Positions 55,138 to 63,123 of a stretch of DNA of 64,000 nucleotides are shown here, piece by piece (within the stretch, counting starts at the first letter, position 1; the number at the start of each line of letters is the position of its first letter). Source of the DNA: Streptomyces akebiae (GTDB lineage Bacteria > Actinomycetota > Actinomycetes > Streptomycetales > Streptomycetaceae). Location: positions 3,658,001 to 3,722,000 of the forward strand of contig NZ_CP080647.1 of NCBI RefSeq assembly GCF_019599145.1. Direction: 5' to 3'. The translations under genes were made by a program, and so were the position numbers. Under the pieces are notes generated by a model that was given only the letters and a program-made list of their open reading frames with translations, was not told where the DNA came from and did not search any database.

Positions 55138-55451
55138 CCCGGTCCTTTCATGCCGATCGGCGGGCCCGCCGGAGAGAAAGCGGTAACGGCCCTCACGAAA
55201 CCCTGGGGACATGACAAAGCTCCACGTCACGGGCGGACCGTAAGGACCTGAGCAGCTTGATGCATATTACTCGCAAGAGCAAGCTATTTGCTTTAGGGGC
55301 CGCCTCCTGCCCATCCGGGCAGCGAAGCTGTGCAGATCCCTCTCGCCCGACTGCTTCACCGCGATTCGCCACTGTTCCCCGCTCGATCTGGTGCGGTACC
55401 CATCTGACCCTCTGTCACCAACCTCCGCATCTCGGGGGAACCTCAGTCAAG
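55138..55451. other. Boundary region of a lower-GC island, no gene
   Basis: Upstream leader of the permease and the start of AT-richer sequence (near 55255-55300). Short ORFs lack codon bias. No RNA gene or repeat recognised. Confidence 0.5.
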
Positions 55452-55615
55452 TCACACCATCGTCTCCAGGAGTGCGACGACGTAAGCCCCAACGCGCTCG
55501 GTCGGCGGATGCTCCGCCTCTGTGTCGACGCAGCGGTCATAGAGGTCGGTGAAGGCTCGCCCGGCCGCCCTGTCGTCCGCCGGGCGTTCCCCTTCCATAC
55601 AGTCAAGTCGTAGCC
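55452..55615 (-). pseudogene. Frameshifted remnant of a small conserved Streptomyces protein
   Basis: The reading begins GYDLTVWKG in one frame and continues ERPADDRAAGRAFTDLYDRC, then PPTERVGAYVVALLETMV-stop, in the next frame. Joining them at about 55590 needs a single-base shift. The start codon position reads CTG instead of ATG. From memory similar proteins begin M-x-Y-D-L-x-V-W-x-G and are about twice as long, so the C-terminal half is also missing. Confidence 0.5.
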
Positions 55616-55689
55616 CAGTAGCAGAGTGTGTTCTCGAAGTCGCCCAGCCCCAGCATCAGGTAGTACGGGAAGCTGAATCGACCGTTGAG
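55603..55689 (-). pseudogene. C-terminal tail of a lost gene (28 codons)
   Basis: LNGRFSFPYYLMLGLGDFEN then TLCYWATT-stop is preceded at once by an in-frame TGA. Protein-like composition suggests the end of a gene whose body was deleted. It overlaps the start of the adjacent remnant, as coupled genes would. Confidence 0.35.
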
Positions 55690-55871
55690 TCAGGCACGGT
55701 CTTAATCCATCCCGGCTAAACCGTCAACAGTACATTCGAGAAGACGTTGTCGAGGGAATTATTGCGCGTCGAAATAAGTTTGAGTACTCCCTGATCGATT
55801 TGCAGGCCGCGATTACGAGCTTTAGGCTGATTGTGATTCATCCGAGCAAGTGACATGATTTGAGGTCACCC

Positions 55872-56186
55872 ATGGCCACTGTCACAGTAGTCGCCAAGCA
55901 GTATTGGACCACCCAAACCCCTATCCAGCCCGGAGGGGCAATTTGGTTGAGTTGGCCTATGGGGTACGAGCCTCGCGCCCTCGGCACCTACACCCTTACG
56001 GCCCTCCCGAATGAGTCCGCCTCTGGGTATTACACGATGTCGGTACGAGAGCTTCATGTCACGAAACGGTCTTGGTGGCAAGGCGACATCAACTACTGGG
56101 AGTACTACGTTGGGGCAAATTGCAACAACACTGGCAGTACGCCCATAAAATACTTCATCACCTTCCTCAGTCGAGTCAACGAATAG
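55872..56186 (+). CDS. Unknown small beta-rich protein
   Basis: 104 residues from ATG 55872 (GAGGT upstream). Low GC. Rich in aromatic and Thr/Tyr residues (VVAKQYWTTQTPIQPGGAIW, WWQGDINYWEYYVGANCNN). No signal peptide or membrane helix. Looks horizontally acquired; family unknown. Confidence 0.55.
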   Translation: MATVTVVAKQYWTTQTPIQPGGAIWLSWPMGYEPRALGTYTLTALPNESASGYYTMSVRELHVTKRSWWQGDINYWEYYVGANCNNTGSTPIKYFITFLSRVNE

Positions 56187-56252
56187 CCTCATCGTTGCTT
56201 CGATTGGATTCAGCAGGAGCCTGAATGGAACCAGTCACGGAGGACTCCAGCG

Positions 56253-56504
56253 ATGAGATTGACTGCGGTTTACGACCGCCACGGGAACATCGAAACCCTT
56301 GCTGCTGGCAGTGAGGACTCGCCGCCACCGCAACCCGAAATGAAGCCAGGTCGGTACAGCTCCGAAATCAACGCTCCTGAAATTTCGGAAGCGCTCCGTG
56401 AAGATCTTGGAGAAGAGCTGATCTTCAAGCGTATGGAGGAGATAATGAGCAGCTACCGGGTCGATGTGAGCAGCGCTCCGCCGACGCTTGTAAGGGACTC
56501 CTGA
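56253..56504 (+). CDS. Unknown small protein
   Basis: 83 residues, GGAGG 10-12 nt before the ATG. Contains LTAVYDRHGNIETLAAG and a helical end (LREDLGEELIFKRMEEIMSS). 66 nt after the previous small gene and probably co-transcribed. Family unknown. Confidence 0.55.
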   Translation: MRLTAVYDRHGNIETLAAGSEDSPPPQPEMKPGRYSSEINAPEISEALREDLGEELIFKRMEEIMSSYRVDVSSAPPTLVRDS

Positions 56505-56522
56505 GCAGCCCGGTACGCTCGC

Positions 56523-56562
56523 GCAAACGGCCCCGGATCATGGTCGGTCCGGGGCCGTTTGC
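56523..56562. terminator. Strong hairpin (15-bp stem, 10-nt loop)
   Basis: GCAAACGGCCCCGGA and TCCGGGGCCGTTTGC pair perfectly with A- and T-runs at the edges, so it can act in both directions. It lies immediately 3' of the tRNA fragment on the minus strand, as native tRNA terminators do. Confidence 0.9.
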
Positions 56563-56563
56563 C

Positions 56564-56610
56564 TGGTGCCCCGGCAGGATTCGATCCTGCGACACCCGCT
56601 TTAGGAGTTC
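56564..56610 (-). other. 3' half of tRNA-Arg(CCU), att-site scar
   Basis: The minus strand reads CTCCTAA (anticodon loop, CCT), then GGGTGTCGCAGGATCGAATC (T-arm) and CCGGGGCACCA (acceptor strand plus CCA). The 5' half is missing: the sequence before the loop cannot form the anticodon stem. Integrative elements of actinomycetes recombine at exactly this part of tRNA genes and leave such a fragment at one end. Confidence 0.75.
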
Positions 56611-56863
56611 GATCCGGGCTCGCTTCGGCTGCGACAGGCGATTGGTGGGACGGCCGGACGGAGTCGCTGGTGTACACCCTCGTCCGGCGTCGTTGATGTC
56701 AGCCGTGGATGTCAGAAGCGTTCTGATCTGTAGCTCTTGCCGGGTCGGCCAGTGACGGCCATTCCGGCCGCTGCCAGGCCCCGGAGGGACGCTACAGGAC
56801 GCGGGCGATTGTTGGGGTTGCGGTACCTGGCTGCTGGACCGCAGGATCCCGGTGGGGGTGACC

Positions 56864-57379
56864 ATGGAACGGCATGTTCTGGAACAGCTGTTGGCCGGTG
56901 ACGACGAGGTGTCCATTGCTGCGCTGGCCGCCCTCCGCAGCGGCGCCACCTACCAGGTGTGGGATACGGCGTATCCCACAGCAGAGCATGCCGGGGTCTT
57001 TGTAATCCGACTTCGGCGCATGCGGCTGCACGGAGTCGAACCTCTTGGGCTGGAACGAAGCCCTCACTCCGACGCCAGGCCAAACACCCGGATCAGGTGG
57101 GAACCCGTACACCACTTCCCAGGACGCAATCCCATCGCCGAGGGGACCACGCACTACGTGTGCCGCGAGACAGGCCGTATCCCGGTGGAGGGGACGGACA
57201 CGACTACGGTGCGGCTGGCCGACAGCGATGAGGCCCAGTTGCTCAAAGTGGAGCAGCCGGCCGCGGTCGCCGTCGTGCTGCACGTGGCCTTCGACCAGGA
57301 TCATCGGCCGCTCGTCTGCGAAGAAGGAGTGACGGCCTCTCATGTGTTCAAGCAGGTCGACAACTACCCCATGAGGTAG
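56864..57379 (+). CDS. UTRA-domain protein lacking its GntR DNA-binding domain
   Basis: 171 residues from ATG 56864 (GTG 56852 possible). The C-terminal half fits a UTRA effector domain (NPIAEGTTHYVCRETGRIPV, LKVEQPAAVAVVLHVAFDQD). No winged helix precedes it. GntR/UTRA regulators (KorSA type) are standard in pSAM2-like integrative elements, which agrees with the tRNA scar 250 bp away. Probably a decayed regulator. Confidence 0.55.
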   Translation: MERHVLEQLLAGDDEVSIAALAALRSGATYQVWDTAYPTAEHAGVFVIRLRRMRLHGVEPLGLERSPHSDARPNTRIRWEPVHHFPGRNPIAEGTTHYVCRETGRIPVEGTDTTTVRLADSDEAQLLKVEQPAAVAVVLHVAFDQDHRPLVCEEGVTASHVFKQVDNYPMR

Positions 57380-57402
57380 GGAAACCAACGTTTCGCTTGA
57401 CT

Positions 57403-57420
57403 GGACCGGTCCACCGGTCC
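57403..57420. promoter_or_regulatory. GGACCGGT-CC-ACCGGTCC inverted repeat followed by a T-run
   Basis: Perfect 8+2+8 repeat 24 nt after the UTRA gene, followed by CTCTTTTTG. It could be a terminator for that gene or an operator for a GntR-type regulator. Confidence 0.5.
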
Positions 57421-57580
57421 GGTCTCTTTTTGAAGCCGAGCACCTGCACGCCGCCCTCTGCCGAGCCCTCGGCAGCCGGCCTCCGCCACCAGCCGCACCG
57501 GGATGTCGACAGTCTGTCCAAGCCTCGCCCAGCGCCTCGCCCAGCGCCGCGCACATCGTCGAGCGCGCGTAACCGAAACA

Positions 57581-57618
57581 GCCCCCGTGCCCGGTGGTTG
57601 TCCACCGGGCACGGGGGC
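57581..57618 (-). terminator. Terminator of the glycan operon (17-bp stem)
   Basis: GCCCCCGTGCCCGGTGG-TTGT-CCACCGGGCACGGGGGC, perfect, 23 nt past the stop of the oxidase gene. Confidence 0.9.
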
Positions 57619-57641
57619 CGATCACGCCGGCCTGGTGATCG

Positions 57642-60125
57642 TCAGCGGCGCTTCACATCCGCCTTTCCGCACGCCAGACCGTCCTTGTTCCGGTCCAGCC
57701 TCAACGGGTCGTCCTTGCCGTTGACCTTCAAGCGGCCGTAGTCGTTCTCCTTCAGCCACGCGCAGCGGGCCGCCGTCGTCTTCTTGACCTCCGCCGGGAA
57801 GGCCGTCGGCACGCAGACGTTCGCCGTGCCGTAGTGCCGGTCGCACCCGGCGATCGTCGGACTGACCTTCTTGGACTTGGTCTTCTTCTGCGGACCCGTG
57901 ACCTTGCCCTTCGGGGCGTCCGCGAAGTCGTGGACGTGGGCCGAAGGGGCCTCGCCGGAGGCCTGCGCCAGCGCGGACGGGCCCTGAAGGTGGACCCATT
58001 CGGCCACCGACGGAACGCCGTTGGCGTCGACCGCGAAGAGCATGTACCAGCCCGGCGGGGCCAGGTTCGGGTTGCTCGTCACGTTCAGGTCCACGTTGTT
58101 GCCGTCCACCGACAGGGGGAGATCCACGAAGCGCTGGTTCGGGTCCGAGGAGTGCGTCACCGCCGCCGGGCGGATCAGTTCCGCCTTCACGATCGGGCGG
58201 TCGACCGTGATGCGTTGCGTGTCGCCGTACACCCACTCCTTGTCGATCACCGAGGTGATGGCCGGGCGGTCGCCCTTGAGGAGGTACGGCGGGGTGTAGA
58301 TCGACACGTCGTGGTTCCAGGTGCCGTTGCCCGGGTTGTCGCCCGTGGTCATGACACGGCCGTCGGGGAGCAGGAACGCCGAGGAGTGGTAGCCGCGCTC
58401 CTCCGGGTCCGTCGCCACCGGGTCGAACGTGTTCGTCGCCGGGTCGTAGATCGACGTCTCGAAGACCGGATCGGCGCGGTTGTGCAGGGCGCCGCCCGTC
58501 TCCAGGACCTTGCCGTCGGGCAGCAGCACCGCGGAGACGTACATCTTGCCCTGGCTGCCCGTCTGGGCGACCTTGCCGTTGCCGAGGTCCACCGTGCCCT
58601 GCGGGATCGGCGGGCCGGCGACGTACGCCGGGTTCGCGGCCTTGAGGTCGATGACGTCCGTCAGGCGGTTCGCCGCCGGGTTGGATTCGATGTTGCCGCC
58701 GCCGAGCGTGAGGACCTTCTGGTCCTGGGCCGGGGGCAGCAGCACGCTCGCGGACTGGTCACGCTCGTCCTTGTTCTGCAGGCCGGGGACCTGCGTGATC
58801 GTGTTCGCGCCGTAGTCGTAGATCGCCGAGCCCGTCCCGGGGATGTTGTTGCCGAAGACGTGGCTGCCCGAGTAGAAGAGGCGGCCGTCCTGCATGAGGA
58901 TCATCGACGGGTACAGGCCCCAGTACGACCAGGTCTGGTTGACCTTCCAGAGTTCGAGCCACTTCTGCTCGGCGTCCGACCACAGTTCGGCCGTCACCGA
59001 GCCCGTGGAGTCCTCCTTCAGACCGCCGAACGAGATGACGTCACCGTTTCCGAGGATCGTCGCCGACGGGTACCAGTGGCCGTCGTTCATGTCGTTGGTC
59101 TTGCTGTACGTCTCCGTCACCGGGTCGAAGATGTACGAGTCCTTGTAGCCTTGGTAGCCGATCGTGCCGTCGGCCGACGGATAGCCCTTGTTGCCGCTCA
59201 TGACCAGGACCCGGCCGTCGTCCAACTGCACATGGCCCGCGCAGAACATGTCGTCCGGCGTCGGGATCTGCTTGTACGTGCCGTTCTTCGGGTCGTACAC
59301 CGCCGAGGTGAAGGTGCCCGCCTCGAACATCTGCTCGCTGTTGCCGGAGCCGGCGATCAGCAGCACCTTGCCGTTGTTGAGGACGACCGAGTGCATGGAG
59401 CGGACGGGGTTCTGGGTGGGCAGCACGTCCCAGCGGCCGTTCAGGCACTCGTCCGGGGTGCCCGTGCACTCCGGCTCGGGGACCGGGTCGGCGACCACGT
59501 CCATCGTGTAGTCGTCGGTGGTGACGGAGCCGGTGCCGTAGACGGAGACGCCCCAGGTGATCCGGTCGGTGCCCGCCGGGATGGCGGGGGTGCGGACCGA
59601 CGCCTCGGTCCAGCTCCCGGCCATCTCCAGCGTCTTGAGGTCCGTCCAGTACTGCCAGCCGGCCGTGGTGTCGTGCCGGAACAGGGTGACGGAGGTGTCC
59701 GGGGTCGTCGACTTGTACCAGAGCGACAGGTCGTACTGCTTGCCGACGGCGACCGACGGCGCACAGGCCGCCGACTCGGTGATCAGGGCCTTGCGGTCGC
59801 CGGAGACCCGGCGGGTCAGCTCGACCTTCATGGCCTTGGAGCCCGTGTGGGCGCCCCCCACCGTCGTGAAGGTGAAGTCGTTGTCGCCCCAGCCGGACTT
59901 CTCCCAGCAGTACGGCATGTCGTCACTGCCGGCCGTCTCGAAGCCGGGGTTCTTGATGAGGTTGGCGGCGGACGCGGGCTGGGGCGAGATGAGCAGGAGG
60001 CCGGAGGCGAGTGCTCCGACCGCCAGCAGGGCGGTTCTGCGTCTGACCCTGGGTCTCGGTCCGGGTCTGCCCCGGACCGTCGATCTGCCCCAGACCGTCA
60101 AGCGGTCCTTCAGGTGGTTCTTCAC
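57642..60125 (-). CDS. Galactose-oxidase/GlxA-like copper radical oxidase with Excalibur tail
   Basis: 827 residues from GTG 60125 (AAGGAG upstream). Signal or membrane anchor about 30-53. Residues 54-215 are a carbohydrate-binding-like beta domain. Residues 230-715 are a kelch propeller plus C-terminal domain with the copper-radical set Cys295 (MFCAGH), Tyr352 (HWYPSAT), Tyr579/His580 (GYHSSAF) and His658 (THSSDPNQR). Residues 758-827 are an Excalibur-like Cys/Asp domain (DRNKDGLACG). Expected to oxidise a sugar alcohol group at the cell surface. Start overlaps the upstream glycosyltransferase by GTGA. Confidence 0.9.
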   Translation of the reverse strand: MKNHLKDRLTVWGRSTVRGRPGPRPRVRRRTALLAVGALASGLLLISPQPASAANLIKNPGFETAGSDDMPYCWEKSGWGDNDFTFTTVGGAHTGSKAMKVELTRRVSGDRKALITESAACAPSVAVGKQYDLSLWYKSTTPDTSVTLFRHDTTAGWQYWTDLKTLEMAGSWTEASVRTPAIPAGTDRITWGVSVYGTGSVTTDDYTMDVVADPVPEPECTGTPDECLNGRWDVLPTQNPVRSMHSVVLNNGKVLLIAGSGNSEQMFEAGTFTSAVYDPKNGTYKQIPTPDDMFCAGHVQLDDGRVLVMSGNKGYPSADGTIGYQGYKDSYIFDPVTETYSKTNDMNDGHWYPSATILGNGDVISFGGLKEDSTGSVTAELWSDAEQKWLELWKVNQTWSYWGLYPSMILMQDGRLFYSGSHVFGNNIPGTGSAIYDYGANTITQVPGLQNKDERDQSASVLLPPAQDQKVLTLGGGNIESNPAANRLTDVIDLKAANPAYVAGPPIPQGTVDLGNGKVAQTGSQGKMYVSAVLLPDGKVLETGGALHNRADPVFETSIYDPATNTFDPVATDPEERGYHSSAFLLPDGRVMTTGDNPGNGTWNHDVSIYTPPYLLKGDRPAITSVIDKEWVYGDTQRITVDRPIVKAELIRPAAVTHSSDPNQRFVDLPLSVDGNNVDLNVTSNPNLAPPGWYMLFAVDANGVPSVAEWVHLQGPSALAQASGEAPSAHVHDFADAPKGKVTGPQKKTKSKKVSPTIAGCDRHYGTANVCVPTAFPAEVKKTTAARCAWLKENDYGRLKVNGKDDPLRLDRNKDGLACGKADVKRR

Positions 60126-61375
60126 GCGGCTCTCCTTGCCGGTTCGGCTGCCTGCTCGGCTGCCTTCCTCTCCTCGCCCTCCTTCTCGCCGCGCTCCCCG
60201 CGGCGGGATGTCTTGCGAGGCAGATAGACGAGCGCCTCGGTCCCCACGAAGCGCAGGACGAACGTCGTCACCAGGGCGAGCGCGGTCGCGGGCAGCGCGC
60301 CCATGCCGAACTCGCTCACGAACAGGGCGATCAGCGGGATACGCAGCAGCAGATCGGCGTTGGCGAGCAGCGCGAACCTGCCGATGCGGTCCCATCCCTT
60401 GCGGTGCTTGCGCCGCTCGCGGAAACACAGATGCTCGATGAGGAGGAAGTTCCAGACCACCCCGAGCTGGTTGGCGAGGATCTCCGCGGGGACATAGTGC
60501 ATGCCGGCCGAGGTCAGCGCGTAGAGACCGGCGAGGTTCGGAACGAATCCCGTGACACCGATCAGCCCGAAGACGATCATGCGGGCGAGCGGAGAGGCCG
60601 TCCGCAGCCCCATGAGGTGGCGCAGGAACCTGAACCCCTCCTGCGCGGTCGACTTGGACTCGCCCGCGTACCGGTCCTGGAAGACGAAGGGCACCTCCGT
60701 GACCTGCCGCGGGCGGCTGCGCACGGCGAGTTCGAGGAGGATCTTGTAGCCGAGCGGCTGGAGGATCTCGGCGGTGACCGCGCTGCGGCGGATCGCGAAG
60801 AAGCCGCTCATCGGGTCGCTGATGCCGTGCAGCCGGCGCGGGAAGAGGGACTTGGTGAGCCAGGTCGCGCCGCGCGAGACGGCCACCCGGTAGCTGCCCG
60901 CGAGTCCGGCCCGGCTGCCGCCCTTGATGTAGCGGGAGGCGACCACGAGACCCGCCGACGACCGCTCCCCGGTCGCCACCAGGTCCGGCACGAGGGACGG
61001 CGGGTGCTGCAGGTCGCCGTCCATGACGACGATCCAGTCGGACGTGGCCGCCTTGATGCCCTCGACCACCGCGCCGCCCAGGCCGCCGACCGGTTCGTCG
61101 CGGTGCAGCACGGTCACCGGGAACGGGCAGTCCTGCGCGGCCTCGTTGATGACCTCGGGGGTGTCGTCGGTGGAGTCGTCCACGAAGACGACCTCGCAGG
61201 GCAGCCGCCCGGGGACCGTCTCGGTGATCTGGTGCAGCAACTCCCGTACGTTCGCCGACTCGTTGAAGGTCGGGACGACGATGGTGACGGCACCCGGTTC
61301 GGGGACCTCGGCAGCCCGCACGGCCGGATCACCGAGTGTCCCGGGCGCGGTGGACTCGTAGCTTCCGCTGTTCAT
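60122..61375 (-). CDS. GT2 glycosyltransferase (dolichol-phosphate-mannose synthase type) fused to GtrA
   Basis: 417 residues. Residues 28-260 form a GT2 domain (TIVVPTFNESANVRELL, VVFVDDSTDDTPEV, VMDGDLQHPP, DPMSGFFAIRRS). Residues 270-395 form a four-helix GtrA flippase domain (IVFGLIGVTGFVPNLAGLYA). Basic tail. Makes and probably flips a polyprenyl-phosphate sugar, the donor for the membrane transferase encoded upstream. Overlaps both neighbours by 4 nt. Confidence 0.93.
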   Translation of the reverse strand: MNSGSYESTAPGTLGDPAVRAAEVPEPGAVTIVVPTFNESANVRELLHQITETVPGRLPCEVVFVDDSTDDTPEVINEAAQDCPFPVTVLHRDEPVGGLGGAVVEGIKAATSDWIVVMDGDLQHPPSLVPDLVATGERSSAGLVVASRYIKGGSRAGLAGSYRVAVSRGATWLTKSLFPRRLHGISDPMSGFFAIRRSAVTAEILQPLGYKILLELAVRSRPRQVTEVPFVFQDRYAGESKSTAQEGFRFLRHLMGLRTASPLARMIVFGLIGVTGFVPNLAGLYALTSAGMHYVPAEILANQLGVVWNFLLIEHLCFRERRKHRKGWDRIGRFALLANADLLLRIPLIALFVSEFGMGALPATALALVTTFVLRFVGTEALVYLPRKTSRRGERGEKEGEERKAAEQAAEPARRAA

Positions 61376-63123
61376 CGGTCGCCTCCAGCGGCCTCGGTCT
61401 CGCGGATCCGGTCGTCGTCGCCGGTGGCCCCGGTGCCACTCGTGCGGTTGTCGCCGCCGTTCTCGATCCTGCGGATCTCGATGCGGTCGTCGCCGGTGCC
61501 GAAGGTGGCCACCGGGGTCGAGTTCTCCATCGCGCCCTTGACGTTGGGCAGGTCGACCGCGTCACGCCGTACGGTCGGGGAGGCGACCACGTAGTCGAGG
61601 TCGCGCCAGCCGCGCGGCATCGTCTTCGTCACCGCCGGGTCGAGGTCGGCCTTGTAGAACCAGATGACGCCGAGTCCCGGCCGGTAGCCCTCGTGGACGA
61701 GGTCGAGCCAGAGCGCGTCGTCGACGAGGACCCGGGTGCCCGCCGGGTCCTCGATCTCACTGCCGAGCCACTTCGCGGCCTGCTGGTAGGGGGCGTTGGC
61801 GTTGAACGTCATCGCGGTGTGGTTGCCGTCGTACCAGCGGGGCACGACGTACACCGCCGCGGCGGCGGCCAGGGCGAGGGCCACGCCGTGCCGTGCCCAG
61901 GTCAGGGCCCGGTGCTCGCTCGTGCTCCGCCACCGGCGCAGGACACCGTGGGCGACGCTCGCCGTGCCGCCCGCGAGGACGAGGGCGAGGAAGGGCAGCG
62001 CCTGGAGGACGTACATCGCGGGCAGATAGCCGGGGCGCAGGGCCATTCCGGCGAGGATGGCGACGGCGAGCGCGGGTCCGGCGAGGGCCCGCGCGGTCAC
62101 CGACCAGCGCCAGGTGACCAGGAGCAGCAGAGCGCCCGCGAGCCCGCCGAGCGGCAGCACACGGTCGTAGTACAGCCAGGACTGCAGGACGCCGTACGAG
62201 CCGGTGCCCTCGGTGAGGATGAAGCCGGAGCCGGGGCGGCTCATCTGGTAGACGATGCCGTCCCAGAGGGACACATGGCCGGCGCCCGGCAGCAACTCGC
62301 CCTTGAGCAGGGCGAACAGCGGGTACGAGATGCCGATCAGGGTGCAGGCGGTGACGGCGCCGGTGATGGCGAACTTCCTGGTGTCCCGGTGGCTGTGCCG
62401 CCACATGGTGAGCAGCACGGCCGGCAGGACGAGGAGCATCGTCTCCTTGGTGAGCACGGCCGCGGCGGCGGCGATACCGGCGCCGAAGTGGTGCCAGAGG
62501 TGACGGCTGGGCGAGGCGGCGAGACAGAACGCCAGCAGCGTCCACATCACCGCGATGTTGTCGAGGAAGATCTCCCGCTGGAGCACCACCGACAGCGGGG
62601 ACAGTCCGAAGAGCGCCATGCCGAGGCCGGCGGCCCAGCGGGGCAGCGACAGGCGGCGGCCGAGGACGTAGACGAGGACGGCGCTGACCGCGCTGACCAG
62701 CAGCATCACCGCGCGCATCGAGCCGACGGTCATCGACTCGGGGGCGAGCTGGGCGGGGATCCAGGTCAGGACGGCGAGCTGGATCCAGCCGAGGGGCGGG
62801 TGGTCGTACCAGTAGGTGTAGTGGGCGAGGCCCCTGCCCTCCTGGACGGCCCAGGCCTGCGCGAGGTAGGTGCCCTCGTCGTCGCTGAGGGTCGGGTAGT
62901 CGGCGATGTTCCATCCCTGCACGATCATGATCGCGACGAGGAGGAGACCGCAGAGGAGCAGGTCGGGGCGCGAGTCCCGCAGGCGCTTCGGCGGTGACCC
63001 GGGCGCGGACGAAGCGGAAGAGGAATCGTTTGTTCGACCTGTCGAACCGGCTGTGGGCGCAGCTGTCCGCTGCGCGGGGACCTTGACTTTCGTCTTGGTC
63101 GCCGCGGGAAGTGTGGAGGTCAC
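61372..63123 (-). CDS. GT39/PMT-family membrane glycosyltransferase
   Basis: 583 residues from GTG 63123. Cytoplasmic Ser/Thr-rich start, then about 11-12 membrane helices. Family motif in loop 1: YPTLSDDEGTYLAQAWAVQE (acidic catalytic pair) and YWYDHPPLGWIQLA. C-terminal extracellular domain after residue 470. Uses a polyprenyl-phosphate sugar donor. GTGA overlap with the gene upstream, ATGA with the next. Confidence 0.92.
   Translation of the reverse strand: MTSTLPAATKTKVKVPAQRTAAPTAGSTGRTNDSSSASSAPGSPPKRLRDSRPDLLLCGLLLVAIMIVQGWNIADYPTLSDDEGTYLAQAWAVQEGRGLAHYTYWYDHPPLGWIQLAVLTWIPAQLAPESMTVGSMRAVMLLVSAVSAVLVYVLGRRLSLPRWAAGLGMALFGLSPLSVVLQREIFLDNIAVMWTLLAFCLAASPSRHLWHHFGAGIAAAAAVLTKETMLLVLPAVLLTMWRHSHRDTRKFAITGAVTACTLIGISYPLFALLKGELLPGAGHVSLWDGIVYQMSRPGSGFILTEGTGSYGVLQSWLYYDRVLPLGGLAGALLLLVTWRWSVTARALAGPALAVAILAGMALRPGYLPAMYVLQALPFLALVLAGGTASVAHGVLRRWRSTSEHRALTWARHGVALALAAAAAVYVVPRWYDGNHTAMTFNANAPYQQAAKWLGSEIEDPAGTRVLVDDALWLDLVHEGYRPGLGVIWFYKADLDPAVTKTMPRGWRDLDYVVASPTVRRDAVDLPNVKGAMENSTPVATFGTGDDRIEIRRIENGGDNRTSGTGATGDDDRIRETEAAGGDR

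Noticed and set aside
55257..55613. 118-codon plus-strand ORF
   Set aside because: No ribosome site or codon bias; the opposite strand carries recognisable protein fragments.
56564..56610. Complete tRNA gene
   Set aside because: Only the 3' half is present. No D-arm or 5' acceptor strand can be found on the 5' side.
57834..60227. 797-codon plus-strand ORF
   Set aside because: Antisense to the oxidase gene; Arg/Val-rich with no domain.
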